From: Psococerastis gibbosa
Lineage: Eukaryota > Arthropoda > Insecta > Psocodea > Psocidae
Length of the DNA stretch: 64,000 nt
Assembly: GCA_963971405.1 (NCBI GenBank)
Contig: OZ020486.1
Coordinates: 4,898,001 to 4,962,000 of the forward strand
Reading direction: 5' to 3'
Made by a program: the position numbers and the translations under genes. The notes beneath the pieces are model-generated. The model was not told the DNA's origin. It saw nothing but the letters and a program-made list of their open reading frames with translations, and did no database searches. Below are positions 43,061 through 53,828 of this stretch, piece after piece (position 1 is the stretch's first letter; every line of letters starts with the position of its first letter).

Positions 43061-43171
43061 CCTACAGTAAACCAAGGACCGCTTGACACACTTTCCTACA
43101 GGCTCCGCGCTGGCTTAATCCGGCACTGAGTGAAGTGTGAAATATTTGAGGGATATTACCAATCATGTCAA

Positions 43172-43400
43172 GACATACAGAGTAGTGGTACAGAATCTGG
43201 GTTTCAGCCGAAAGGTAAATAAATAAATAATGGTTTGAGCCCCAGCTTGCAGCATTTTTTTGGCCATGCTTCAGAGAACACGTAATGCAGGCGGTACCTG
43301 TTGAATAACAGAGTGCTCCAACAGTTCAACCCTAACTAGCAAGGTAATAAGACATAATAAGTAGAAAGGTAAGGCTTAGTTACAGAACAAATAGTCCGAT
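43172..43400 (+). repeat. SINE-B, old diverged copy
   Basis: AGAGTAGTGGTACAGAATCT, a TAAATAAATAAATAA insert, GGTTTGAGCCCC, GGCCATGCTTCAGAG, CAACCCTAACTAGC, GGCTTAGTTACAGAACAAAT. More diverged than its siblings. Confidence 0.7.
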
Positions 43401-44927
43401 AGTCGAAGTTTAGAAATTCAGGCTATACTGTGACTAAAATTTCACGCCAAGTGAAATTTTTGAAGAAATAGCAAAACTTGCAACACAAAAAATTAAATTT
43501 CTTTAACCCTATCGGTCACTGTGTCCAACCATCTGGACATCATTTCCAGGAATTAATTTTACCGTGTAAACTTATCGTGGCATTGGATTTCTTTTTTCGT
43601 GCCATGGAGTTATCCCACCATTTCATTACTGTTGTTAACATGCTACAGCGTCATTGGGTTCTCTGGCATTCCAATAAGTTTGCAGGTGGTTTTTAAAGTA
43701 TGTGAAGACTGAGGTTTGTACCTTTTTGTTATATTATTTAAATATTGATCAAATCAGCATGTATACAATCCGAGTGAAGGTATTGCTCATTAGTGATTGT
43801 ACCGGTTTCTCTTTAGATATAGGGTTGACTAACTAAGTAACAGCATTTTAGTGATTCCTGTTATTTTCATTGGCATCTAATTTTGAAATATTTCTGTGTT
43901 GTAAATTGCTAATTGTGTTGTTATTGTAAATGCCTTCGTTGTTGGATCGATTTATTTCTGTTGTTGGCATATAATAAATATTCTATTCTATTCTATATTT
44001 CAAGAATGAATTAATTCATTTTTTCATTCATTCATTTTCTTCATTCAGAAAGTCCATACTAGTTAAAATTCCGAAGGGCATAATTTAAGCGTACGTATGA
44101 AAAAAGCATTACTGAAAGGTTTAACTATTTTTTTTTTTTTTAATCCTCATTGCTACATGGACACGATATTCTACATTATTAGGAAAAATTCTAATTTTGC
44201 CCTATCACCCTGGATCGTATAGTATATAATTTCTGAGAATGGGGTCTAAAAAAGTGTCTATGTTGGAATTTTACAAACCACTAAACCAGGTTTAAGGGCC
44301 GCCTACGTGCATTGCCGGGACACCCTATATACAAGGTACAGCTCAGAGACTACTTTATAATTTCCGAGGCGTGTCACCCCAAGCTTTTGTCTCCCATTGC
44401 CGCCTTATGTTTAGTTTCAGTTGGTAGTCTATACTGCTTTTTCCACCTACGCGATTTGATTACGGTAATCTAGGAACACCAGGTACGCCTATTTATTTGT
44501 CTGTTTGCCATAGTCAGGCTTTTAGACTACTGCTATCCAGTTATGCGCAACTTATACCATCAACTTAATTTTTTTATTTTTATTTTTATATTAGCCGAGG
44601 GCAGAGAAAATTGTTATAGGTCTACTTAGGGCGACAGTTGTGTATTAATAGTTTTATGTTGCAATACACGATTACTTACGGTAGCTCCTTACTTATAAAT
44701 AATTTTAAGTTACTAAAACGGCCACTACGCAGTGGCAGCACTGGCGCTAGCATAAAGTCCATCAGAATGGCATAAATGTCAACATTGTGTTGTGTTGAGT
44801 TGTCAATATAGAGAGCGTGACTGTCGGCTGTACCTTTTAAAAGCAGAAATTAAAAAAGATCCATACCGGGGGGGGGGGGGGGCAAACTTCGCTGCCTAGA
44901 GGCGGCAGATATTCAATGCTCCATCAG
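43401..44927. other. Mostly unannotated; LINE-like (ATTCT)n tail at 43970-44000
   Basis: TGTTGTTATTGTAAATGC...ATAATAAATATTCTATTCTA looks like the 3' terminus of a CR1/Jockey-type LINE (+), but no coding part precedes it. A T run lies at 44130-44141. G tract at 44869-44882. Confidence 0.4.
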
Positions 44928-44975
44928 GTTGGTTCTGTAGTAGAACCAAAAGTCCTATATTTATTTATTAATTAA
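44928..44975 (+). repeat. SINE-B 3' terminal scrap
   Basis: GGTTGGTTCTGTAGTAGAAC, AAAAGTCCTATATTTATTTA equals the last ~45 bp of SINE-B. Confidence 0.65.
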
Positions 44976-44991
44976 AAATACACATGTGTCT

Positions 44992-45216
44992 GGACATGTG
45001 GAGTAGTGGTACGGACTCTGACTTTCACCCGTTTCACTTTCAAGGTTGTTGTTTCGAGTCCCACACTTGCTACATTTTCTGGCCATGCTTCGGAGGGCAT
45101 GTAAAGCAGGCGGTCCCGGGTCTTCCTTGTTGAGTGTAAGAGAGGGCTTTATAGCCCTAACTCCGCTAGGTTGGCTTAGTAATAGAACAAAAAAAGTCGT
45201 TATTTATTTATTTATA
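44992..45216 (+). repeat. SINE-B, full-length copy
   Basis: Best copy in the window: GGACATGTGGAGTAGTGGTA head (A-box-like), TTGTTTCGAGTCCC (B-box-like), TTCTGGCCATGCTTCGGAGG, AGGGCTTTATAGCCCTAACT hairpin, AGTAATAGAAC, (TTTA)n tail. The internal pol III-type boxes make it a tRNA-derived SINE. Confidence 0.92.
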
Positions 45217-45593
45217 TGTATACCAAGGCAAGGCAAGATTTTAAGATTGAGGCCTTAGTTTCGAGAAAGCACAGCCAACAATCTGAGAAAAGGATTTCCT
45301 ATATTAAAAAAGTATGTGATGTTAAATTCATCACCACTAACGGACGTATCATTTAATCGTTCAAGAATTCATTTTTTCATGTGGCCAGCCAATTTGAATC
45401 AAATTAAGTTAACTTTTAACCAGTCAACATTCTTCGATGAAAAGACAGATTGGTTAGTTCAAAAAACATAAGAAGCAATTGCACCCGTCAGCAGTTTAAA
45501 AAATTCGAATGTTATAAATATTAAAAACGGTTCAGGCTCACCGCTGACGGCAATGGCGTGCCTAGCCATTGCAACAGCTGTTGTCCCCCTAAT
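45217..45593. other. No gene recognised
   Basis: No supported coding frame or repeat match. Confidence 0.4.
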
Positions 45594-46199
45594 ATAATTC
45601 AAGCAAGCCTATCATTTGCTTGCTTTAACCAGTCAGCAGCTTTGGAACAAATTGCAAAATAAAACGAACAAGGGCGTTTTATACCCGCGCCCCCTTTCTC
45701 AAAATTCTCCACACGAGGTAAAGCCAAAAAGTTTTTCATAGAAATCAGCTGTTTTTTAACCCCATCGTATAATTCAAGCAAACCCATCATTTGCTTACTT
45801 TAACCAGTCAGCAGCTTTGAAACAAATTGCAAAATAAAACGAACAGGGGCGTTTCATGCCCGCGCCCCCTTTCTCAAAATTCCCTACACGAGGTACAGTC
45901 AAAAAGTTTTTCATAGAAATCAGCTGGTTTGTTACCCCTCGTAAAATTAAAGATAACCTATCATTTGCTTACTTTAATCAGTCAGCTTTGAAACAAATGT
46001 TGAAATAAAACGAATTCAGGGGCGTTCCCTACCCGCGTCCCCCTTCCCAAAAAATTCATTACACGAGACCCAGTCCAAATAGTTTTCATAGAAATCAGCT
46101 GTTTCTTTACCCTATCGTATAATTAAAACTTATAGGTCTATCATTTCCCAGTCAGCTGTTTTGAAACAAGTGCCGAAATACAACGAACAAGGGTGGTTA
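45594..46199 (+). repeat. Tandem array, ~175-bp unit, about 3.5 units
   Basis: Units begin near 45597, 45771, 45946 and 46122. Each carries CATTTGCTTACTTTAACCAG, AACAAATTGCAAAATAAAAC, ACCCGCGCCCCCTTTCTCAA and TCATAGAAATCAGCTG. Divergence rises to the right. Non-coding. Confidence 0.92.
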
Positions 46200-46435
46200 A
46201 ATTCTCTGCACGTGGTACGATTGACAACTTAATTATTTGTGAGCTTACAAACGTTTCGTCACCTGCTGCAGTCGACTTCTTCAGTGGCAGTTGTCTTCCA
46301 GAGTTGTCTTCTAGCCGTCGGCACAGCTTATTGAAACATAGTGCTTCTTTTTGGAATCTGACTTGCAGCAACTTGCCAAAGTTGAACAATCTGAACACTG
46401 ATGGGCATCCAGCTGCTGCTATATGTTATTATTAG
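46200..46435 (-). repeat. Penelope-like terminal-repeat fragment
   Basis: The minus strand contains ACTGAAGAAGTCGACTG...GACGAAACGTTTGTAAG, typical in form of the end of Penelope-like elements (the GAAGAAGTCGACT / CGAAACGTT signature). It adjoins the 175-bp array, whose last unit runs into it. An 80-codon plus-strand frame here is not supported as a gene. Confidence 0.5.
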
Positions 46436-46570
46436 TCATGCTCTTTCCCCGAAGGCCTACTCTGCCAGCTAACTTATTTTCGTTTTCCTTAGTTAAAATA
46501 TGAGTACCTATATTCATTAAAAATCTTTTTTTTTCTTTTTTTTTTTTACAAAAAATGACAAAAGAAAAAG

Positions 46571-46757
46571 GTGCTGTCGTCGGATTCTACGAATGCCACG
46601 GTAAGGCAACGTTACCAATGAGGAAGCTCTAACCCGAATAAACGGAAAGGAAGCTCTGGTTGAATCCATATCTGCAAGAAGAACACGCTGAATTGGACAA
46701 TATCTACTATGACACGAGAGCTTTGTCAGTTGCATCATAGCGAGAACGGACGATATA
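46571..46757 (+). pseudogene. LINE RT C-terminal remnant, decayed
   Basis: With stops it reads YRRILRMPR, NVTNEEALTRINGKEALVES, ISARRTR, IGQYLL, HESFVSCII, matching the LINE at 3078-3435 in order. Another LINE relic follows directly in the same orientation. Confidence 0.78.
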
Positions 46758-47890
46758 TAATTGCCTGAATTGCCTTGGTACAAAAACTTTACGAAACCCG
46801 CGGAAATAACAGCATTGCTTAAGACTTATAGAAAGCATTCGACACAATTCCGCACTACAGAGTAATAATAAAATTAGACAAACTTGGAGTTGGATTGAAG
46901 TGAGTTGCATCGAAATTAATTAAAATTGCTTAACCACTAGAATTCAATGAACTAGAATATCAAATGAACTCAGTGACGAAAAAATTATCTCCCTCGGTCT
47001 ACCCCAAGGTACTGTTTTAGCACCCCTAATATTTTCACTTTTTATAAACGATTTATTAACCCTAAAAGCCAATGGCTCAATTTCCGCGTTTGCCGACGAT
47101 ATTATAATTACATGCACAGCTGAGTTAAGCCAGAAACTACAACGAAAAAAAAAATACCGAATTCGGTTTAGTACAGAAATGGCTAAAAGAAAACTACCAA
47201 AGTCTTAACCTAGCAAAAACCAATTTTATAATTTTTTTTAATAAAAAACAACACTCAAAATGCCACGGTAAACAATGTCACGCTAACCAATGCCACTAAA
47301 TATCTAGGTCTAATAATTGACGAAAAGTTGAAATGGGAAGGCCACATACAGTATACGTTACAAAAACTTCGAAAGACTATCTACAAATTTGTACAACTCA
47401 AAAATATAGCTAACCCAATACTGTTGAAAACAATCTACCATGCCCTGGTACAATCATAATCTGCAATATGGAATAACTGCATGGGGAGGAGCATTTGAAA
47501 ACACCATAGACTTTTTAAATGTTATATGACGGAAAATCCTAAGAATTATACATATGAAACCAAAAACTTTTCCCACAAGCACTTTGTTTGAAATATCTAA
47601 AGCACTTACTGTTCAACAATTGTTTGTGAAAGAATCTATTCTGCAGATATACAAAAATAAGAAATCTAAGGAAACAGTAAATCACAACCATACCACACGA
47701 TACAAAAAATACATCCATTAATTCAAGTCAGACCCAAAACTTAATACAGGGACAAACAGAATTCACTGGATTACATTTTTATAACAAACTTCCCCTTGAG
47801 ATTAAAACATCTAAAAATGTAACAATATTTAAAAGAAGTTTGAACAAGTGGATGCGAAAAGAAATTACTAACAAACATTACTAATTGAAT
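46758..47890 (+). pseudogene. CR1/Jockey-type LINE reverse transcriptase relic with palm motifs
   Basis: Across several frameshifts the palm is clear. KAFDTIPHYRVIIKLDKLGV (from about 46832) holds the first catalytic aspartate. ISLGLPQGTVLAPLIFSLFI with NDLL (about 46990-47060) is motif B. AFADDIIITC (47086-47115) is the F/YADD active site. The post-palm YLGLIIDEKLKWEGHIQYTL, LQYGITAWGGAF, ILRIIHMKPKTFPTSTL and the C terminus FYNKLPLEIKTSKNVTIFKR follow, with a stop near 47884. The endonuclease and ORF1 are absent. It is the most complete polymerase in the window, but multiple frame breaks make it inactive. Confidence 0.92.
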
Positions 47891-48310
47891 TAACTATTTA
47901 CTAATTTACTAACTTACTAACTACTGTATTTGTATTGCGATTGAATTACATGTACTGTGTATCAAAAAGCGAAGCCGCATAATTTTGTTGTAGTGTGCAC
48001 TCTGTATCAAAATTGGATCAATATAATAATAATAATAATAATTTCTTTCTTTTTATTTCTTTTCCTTGTCCAGTATTCCCTGGACAAGGAGCATACATTA
48101 CAAAAATACACTAACTTACAGAATAATACATCCCGCATCCCCAAGCTAGCGCTTATTTGGGACAAAAGGCTCATACAGTGCTGCTAAACAAGGCTTAATA
48201 ATTTATTTTTGTTATTTATTTATAATGTTTATTTTATTTTTATTTTATTTTTACTTGTTATTTTAATGTTAATAGTCAGTTCTTATTATTATTACCTCCC
48301 ATTGATAATA
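47891..48310. other. Unannotated, with (AAT)n at 48022-48042
   Basis: TTCCTTGTCCAGTATTCCCT and the AGGGAATACTG-like neighbourhood near 48062-48090 form a short inverted repeat (TCCTTGTCCAG...CTGGACAAGGA). Otherwise nothing. Confidence 0.4.
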
Positions 48311-48312
48311 TC

Positions 48313-48349
<37 letters not shown>

Positions 48350-49250
48350 CTCACTACTTACTCTTTGGCGCTACAGCCTGCGCGGTCCTGCCCTCTCCTT
48401 CGCCAGTCATCGACGTCAAGGGTCGCCAGATCCACCTCGACATCGTCCCGCCATCGCATTCATGGTCGCCTCTATCATCCTCTCCTTTGGGGCCCCTTAT
48501 GCGTAAGGCTGCTCTTGTAGCCCAATTATCTAGCATTTGTTCCACGTGCCCTAGCCACCTGATGCAGGCTCTCTTGATTTCGGTTACTATCGTATGTTCT
48601 TGGTACAACGCGCAAGGCTCATCATTTCTACGGATACGCCATTCTCTCGGTCTCCCTGATTTTGCATTGGTTCATACACCTTTCGGATTATCCTACAGTC
48701 CCACCTTTGAAGCAGTCATAACCCATGTCTTACACCCATAGGTGCCGACTGGTCGGATTATTGTTTGATATATTATTTCCTTGCATCTTCTTGGTAGGGT
48801 TCTTGATTTGAGCAGATAGAGCGTGCTGAAATAACATCTGTTCCCCGCGCAGATTCTCTCTATTATTTCCTCGCTGGTCTCATTTTCATTTGTAATTAAG
48901 GCACCCAGACTCTTGAACGTTATTATCTCTGAGAAAGTTCTTCCCTTTATCTCTAGGTTACCTTTATCTCTAGGTTACCTTTATCTCTAGGTTACCTTAT
49001 ACCCTTTCGACCTTAGTAATCACCTTGTATTTCGTCTTGGTGTCATTTACGTGCAGACCAACAGGCGCCGGCTAGTTCTCCAAAGGCTTTTCTTATGTCT
49101 TCCTTCTTATGTCATGGGCCGTCCTGCCCAAGATCATCAGCATCAGCCATATACTGAAGCCTCTGGTTATGTATTGCACCTGTCCATCGTGTTCAGTGCT
49201 GCAGGAAACTGCCAAGAGTTCCTCTTGATTGAATAAGCGTCCAGAATGAG
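48311..49250 (-). pseudogene. LINE reverse transcriptase C-terminal half, frameshifted
   Basis: Minus strand, across frameshifts: NDTKTKYKVITKVERV, LGALITNENETSEEIIERI, CAGNRCYFSTLYLLKSRTLP, IIYQTIIRPV-TYGCKTWVM, then NAKSGRPREWRIRRNDE, IVTEIKRACIRWLGHVEQM. The TYG-ETW-like motif and IKRRRLRWLGHVQRM-like block identify the region after the RT palm. A 17-bp segment, TTTATCTCTAGGTTACC, is repeated three times at 48951-49000. The 3' end has an (ATT)n tail on the minus strand (48311-48345). Confidence 0.88.
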
Positions 49251-49360
49251 TGAGTCATTTAGTCGCTTAGACATTACCGTTTTATAATTAGTATTGATAT
49301 TAGATAGATATATATTGAAAATATGGATTGAAAATATCTATCTTACGCAAGTATAAGTAG

Positions 49361-50207
49361 AACCGGTCCGAGTTTACTCGAACATGCTTCCAATTAATCC
49401 ATTAGTAGATAGAGAAAATGAGTAATTTCATGGTAAATACTTTTCCTATCGTTAAATTTCTCGGGAGGGGGGGGGGGGTCCATCTGACGTCACTAGAGGT
49501 GAGGTAAATTCTAGATGGGTCAGACAAACAAATTACCACACAGCAATGATGGCAGGGCACGCAATGCATTTCACCGTGAATTTTCAATTATTTTTTCAAA
49601 AACATTTTTTTGCACAAAACTAAATAGTTTTTTGGGAAAGCAATCTGTCCGGTTTCGTTACTTAATTTAACACCTAAAACATGCCTGAAGGTAGAAATCA
49701 TCGATGGAAAGGTTTCACAGAAAAATTATTTTTTAGTCATTTTTCATTAAAATTTAGTAATTTTTATTTTTTTAACCCCAGAAGCAAACTATCAAGGGGC
49801 AAGCGACCCCCCGCATTTTGTCAACATCAATTACGACTACAATATATGTGAATTTAAAAGAAATCGTTGGAGCCGTTTTTGAGAAATAATTTTTTAGACG
49901 TTTTTTTATGAGTTTTTTGAAAATAAAACCCCCCCAAATTGAGTTAGCCCAAAATAAAAACAAATGATTTCGAGGTATGATTTTTGTAAACCCACATGTC
50001 GAATTTCATCAAAATAGACCAAGTAGTTTGCCCGGAAATCGATGAACAGACAGACAGATAGAGCGACAGAGCGACAGACAGACATTTCGGGAAAACCACT
50101 TTTTTGGGTTCCTGGGACCTCAAAACGTGTAAATTCGTTGAAATCTCGGAATCGAAAATTTTGACCATCACAAAGCTTTCCTTATACTACGTATAAATTT
50201 GAAAGCA
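49361..50207 (-). mobile_element. Family A element, near-complete reverse copy
   Basis: Reverse complement of 33104-33958: starts with CCGGTCCGAGTTTACTCGAA, passes the G tract (49466-49478), GGCAAGCGACCCCCCGCATT, TTTGCCCGGAAATCGATG and a CAGACAGA microsatellite, and ends at ACTACGTATAAATTTGAAAG. Immediately right is a family L segment. Confidence 0.8.
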
Positions 50208-50410
50208 ATAAAGTGACAAAAGCAGCCAGATTGCGCACAGAAGCGCTGAGAAGTCTAGGGTTAGTATTAAACTTCAAAATCAAATTTTCAACAGAAAATC
50301 AACAAAATCTACAACTTGGAACTGGCCATGTTTGTAAACAGCCTCCTCCATGGTCTTCAAAATTTCAGCTTTTTCATTGAAATAGATAAGTTTAAAATAC
50401 TAATAATACT
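50208..50410 (+). repeat. Family L repeat (copy 1)
   Basis: AAGTGACAAAAGCAGCCAGA, TTGCGCACAGAAGCGCTGAG, AAGTCTAGGGTTAG and GGCCATGTTTGTAAACAGCC match 56395-56550. The match starts exactly where family A ends. Confidence 0.8.
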
Positions 50411-50699
50411 CTAAAAATATTGCTCCCTGACGAGTCACAAAAAACATAAATGTGCAGCTGACTTTATAATTTATTACGATAACTAGACGCAACTTGACGA
50501 TTTCACTTAATATTTTCCTTTTTTCGACTACTTGTTGATTAGGTACGGTACTTGATTGTAAAATCTAACAGTAATGTTCATTTATGATTTATTTAATTTA
50601 TTTATTTATTCGGTTTCACTGTAAATTGTAAAAAAAATAACTTTACCGTACTTATTTGTTATGAATCAGTACAATCCGGGATGTAATTATAAACCTCAC
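50411..50699. other. No gene recognised
   Basis: No supported coding frame or repeat match. Confidence 0.4.
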
Positions 50700-50703
50700 T
50701 TAT

Positions 50704-50705
50704 TG

Positions 50706-50744
<39 letters not shown>

Positions 50745-51116
50745 GTATTTAAATGTTAGAACCATATATGGCATACATTACGTCATTTTTTTATAAATTA
50801 TGTCATAAGTTAAATATAATATAACATAGCCTTGTATAAGTAGCCGATGAGGATCCTTGTCAAATATTACAATACACAATTATAATTATAACTCTCCCAG
50901 CCTATCCTCCAAAGCCTCGGCCAGGGAATAGTATGCCCTCCGTATAAGAGCCTTCTTCACCCGAACCTTGAAATTGCTCCTGCTCAGTGCCTTTGTGCCT
51001 TCTGAAAGGTAATTAAAAAACTTTATGCCCCAATAATTTCCGCAATCTTTGACTCTATTTATTCTAGTGAACTGCACCTGAAGATGTGTATTGTGTATTA
51101 TTGAACTATTAAACAA
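50704..51116 (-). pseudogene. LINE C-terminal end with (GATT)n tail
   Basis: The minus strand ORF (51116-50886) ends IHNTHLQVQFTRINRVKDCG, NYWGIKFFNYLSEGTKALSR, FKVRVKKALIRRAYYSLAEA. The G-KFFN-L-E-K...FK..VK..L...YYS pattern is the extreme C terminus of CR1/Jockey-type LINE proteins. The 3' UTR follows, and (CAAT)n at 50706-50742 is the tail. No polymerase remains. Confidence 0.85.
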
Positions 51117-51895
51117 TATGTACTGGGTGATGCTGATGAAATACCTATTACCTAAATTGTTAGTCCCCTCCCCCCGATAAAGGAAAGTTTTAGATCCGTT
51201 CTGGCATATATTTACACATTACAAGTCAGACAAAAAGTAGCCCAGCAATTTTCCTGAATATCCAGTACTTAAATAGGCTGTTACAAATGCACAGTTAGAT
51301 GCATACGATTTTATACAAACTGTCGGACCATTAACTGAAAATGCAGGAACACTTTGTTCATTCCAATAATCATAAATATGCATTCATAAAATCGAAGAAA
51401 CTGGGTATGTCGTTATTGTATTGTTATTATCCCATAGTTGAACTGTACAGTACATAGAACAGAAATACAGTATAGCCATAAGTCCTGACTCCCCCCCCCC
51501 CCCCTCCCCTGCTAGAAATTTGAACAAGGGGAAACGAACCCGCCCACTCCGCATTAGTAATTACTCCTGGGCTTCACCCCTGAAAAAGCAGCCCCTAACG
51601 GCCAATAGTCATGCTACCTACCCTTTTATTATTTAAGCAGCCAAATAATTGGGCACCTAATCAAAGATGGCGCCCGCACAGTGCTGAGGGTCGGTCTCGC
51701 TTGCATGATTTACAACCCCCTTGTTTGCTTTTTCATTGTTTTCGAGTAATCTCTTTATTTGGTTTGCATGGTGTTGCTGCTGATTGTAAACAAAGTTTTG
51801 GTTCACCATCACAACTTTCAAGTCTCAACAGTGCTGGATTCACGTTTGTGGAGCCCTCCTCCCCGCAATTACTATTTTATTTATTTATTTATTTA
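51117..51895. other. Unannotated, with C tract (51490-51504)
   Basis: A 119-codon frame (51611-51970) has no recognisable domain and runs into a TTTA simple repeat; not called. Confidence 0.35.
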
Positions 51896-52868
51896 AAAAG
51901 TCGGTACAAGTTTATATATGATCAGCTAAAAAAATGTTCTCTTAAAAACGGCACTAACGGTTTACTATAAATTCACTTTTATTGTAATCGTTAATAGTGT
52001 TAACAAAACCAAGTAGGTCGCTTGCCCCTTGCTATAGTTTGGTTCGGGGGCAAATAAATAAAATAAAAAAGACTCAATTTTCATTAAAAAGGACTACCTA
52101 CAACATAATTTTTCTGTTGCACAGTTGCAGCCCATATCGATGCTTTCTATAATTTCAGGGATGTTTTAGGTATTAAATACAGTACAAAATCCGAACAGGT
52201 TGCTTTCCCAACCAAAGATTTGGTTCTGAATAAATAATTATTTTTCTAAGAAATTATAGATAATGCCCAATACAATACATGTACCCTGCCATTATTACTG
52301 TGCTGTATTAAATTGGTCGGCCCGTTCTATACTACGCAATCGTCCGATCGAATATCGATCAATTCAGTACTTTGGGATAGGGAAAGTCGAGGCAACCAAA
52401 ATTTAACTCTAGGAATATTACTTACTGCTCGCCCAGAAAAGTTTGCAAATGCACATGAAAATACCCAGTAATGCTTTACCAAGTCCCGCCTCTCCATGCA
52501 AATTCCCTATGCTGCATTTTCAATTCAGATAGAACTACTTTGCATGTGTTCGTATACACAAAACTTATGGGGGTTCCATTCCAAATTTAATGCATTAAGG
52601 TCACAAGTGGACATTGCTTATTTTTTTTAGCTAAAATTGTCGATCTAATGCACTTTTTACGAATTCACGACTCCAATGTCAAAATTAAAATTAAAATTTT
52701 CTGAATGCTAGTTAATTGTCTTCAACTACTGTAGCACCGTTAGTGGAACGGTCTTAGGGTCATCATAGAACAAAATCAAAGCAATTTTTATTGTTATAAA
52801 TATTATTAGTGCGTTTTTTGAATTTGAGAAATTTATAAAATTTTCTTTTTGCTATACTGTATTATAAA

Positions 52869-53120
52869 ATGGATCAATTTGAAAGTAGACAGTTAATACT
52901 GAAGTTAAGGGCATTCACACCACAGAAAAGAGTGTTGAGTCTTACCAAAGGAAGCAAGCCTAGTAAGAGGAAGCAACTGAAGCAACATTTCCACATGAAC
53001 CGTTTGGTAAGGCAAGCAAATTCACCAGGAGACATGAATGATGATATTAGCCTTTGCGAACCATTTAAGGAAGTTGAAAGTTATGTCAGTGATTTATTGT
53101 CAGATATGCGTCAATTCTAA
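52869..53120 (+). CDS. Small basic ORF in the Tc1-like element, start inside left TIR
   Basis: 83 codons, MDQFESRQLILKLRAFTPQK onward, with a basic middle (KGSKPSKRKQLKQHF) and an acidic tail. The ATG and the first ~9 codons lie within the inverted repeat, so the right TIR carries an equivalent start on the minus strand that soon meets a stop. Possibly the N-terminal DNA-binding part of the transposase, but no helix-turn-helix is certain. Likely decayed. Confidence 0.45.
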   Translation: MDQFESRQLILKLRAFTPQKRVLSLTKGSKPSKRKQLKQHFHMNRLVRQANSPGDMNDDISLCEPFKEVESYVSDLLSDMRQF

Positions 53121-53615
53121 TATAACAGAGTCGAGGTATAAAATCAACAAAAATATAAAGGGAAAAAGACGTCAATAATACTACGCGATCTTGACGAATT
53201 TGATGAAAGCATGATAAGGAACCCCATAATTATGTATATTCATCCTAGGATGATTGCTGACTGTTAAGCTTGGACACCCTGCGACAAGAAATATTAGAGC
53301 TTGATGGTCGTTACCAAATGCCCAAGGAGAGCCTCCGCGTATTTATCACTAGGCGTCTTCACTTCAGATAAATTAACAATCTGTACTCTGTAGTAACCAT
53401 ACATGAAAAGTAGTTCCGAGAGAAATGAATTTCAATTTGCTAGTATTAATATTTTGGTCTGATAGATAAAATATTTCTAAAGACTTTTCCTTAATTCAAG
53501 GAAATCAATGTAATCAGTTAGTACTCGCATCAGAACTCATTGTGAAAATGTTTTTCTTGGTTAAGTTTTACGTAATAAAATAAAAAAACACAACCAGTCG
53601 GTTGAGGAGACTATT

Positions 53616-53828
53616 GTGAATACACGCATCAGAAGTGCAGCAGAAACAAAGAAGTCACAATTTAAATGCTGTGCAGATTTAAGATGTTTGACAAAATACA
53701 ACGTCTTGGTCGAGTCGCCACGCACGCTTTCTTGGCGTTATAGGTATTTACAAGGAATCCGGAACGCCAGGTCTGAAGGAAATCGCATTGTATACCTTGA
53801 CGAGACCCTTATTGGTGTGATACACTGA
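53616..53828 (+). pseudogene. DDE transposase fragment (first catalytic aspartate)
   Basis: 70 codons. LVESPRTLSWRYRYLQGIRN followed by EGNRIVYLDETLI matches the form RYLRKIR...EGRPIVYLDETW in arthropod IS630/Tc1-like transposases. The D in YLDET would be the first residue of the DDE triad. The frame stops at 53826, before the right TIR, so the second D and the E are missing. An upstream piece, DLDEFDESMIRNPIIMYIH, near 53190-53250 belongs to the same protein. Confidence 0.8.

Larger units (their letters stand above)
42238..43128 (+). mobile_element. Composite element with CAGTGTCGGATTA...TAATCCGGCACTG ends
   Basis: Outer ends are inverted and resemble those at 59330-60036. Inside are a retroposon tail (42341-42406 and 42601-42740) split by SINE-B, and a hAT-like insertion (42868-43060). 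The flanking 8-mers GATAAACT and AGTGAAGT do not match, so joining these two ends as one element is an inference. Confidence 0.5.

Noticed and set aside
50706-50742. CRISPR-like or regulatory CAAT array
   Set aside because: A plain tetranucleotide microsatellite forming the tail of a minus-strand LINE.
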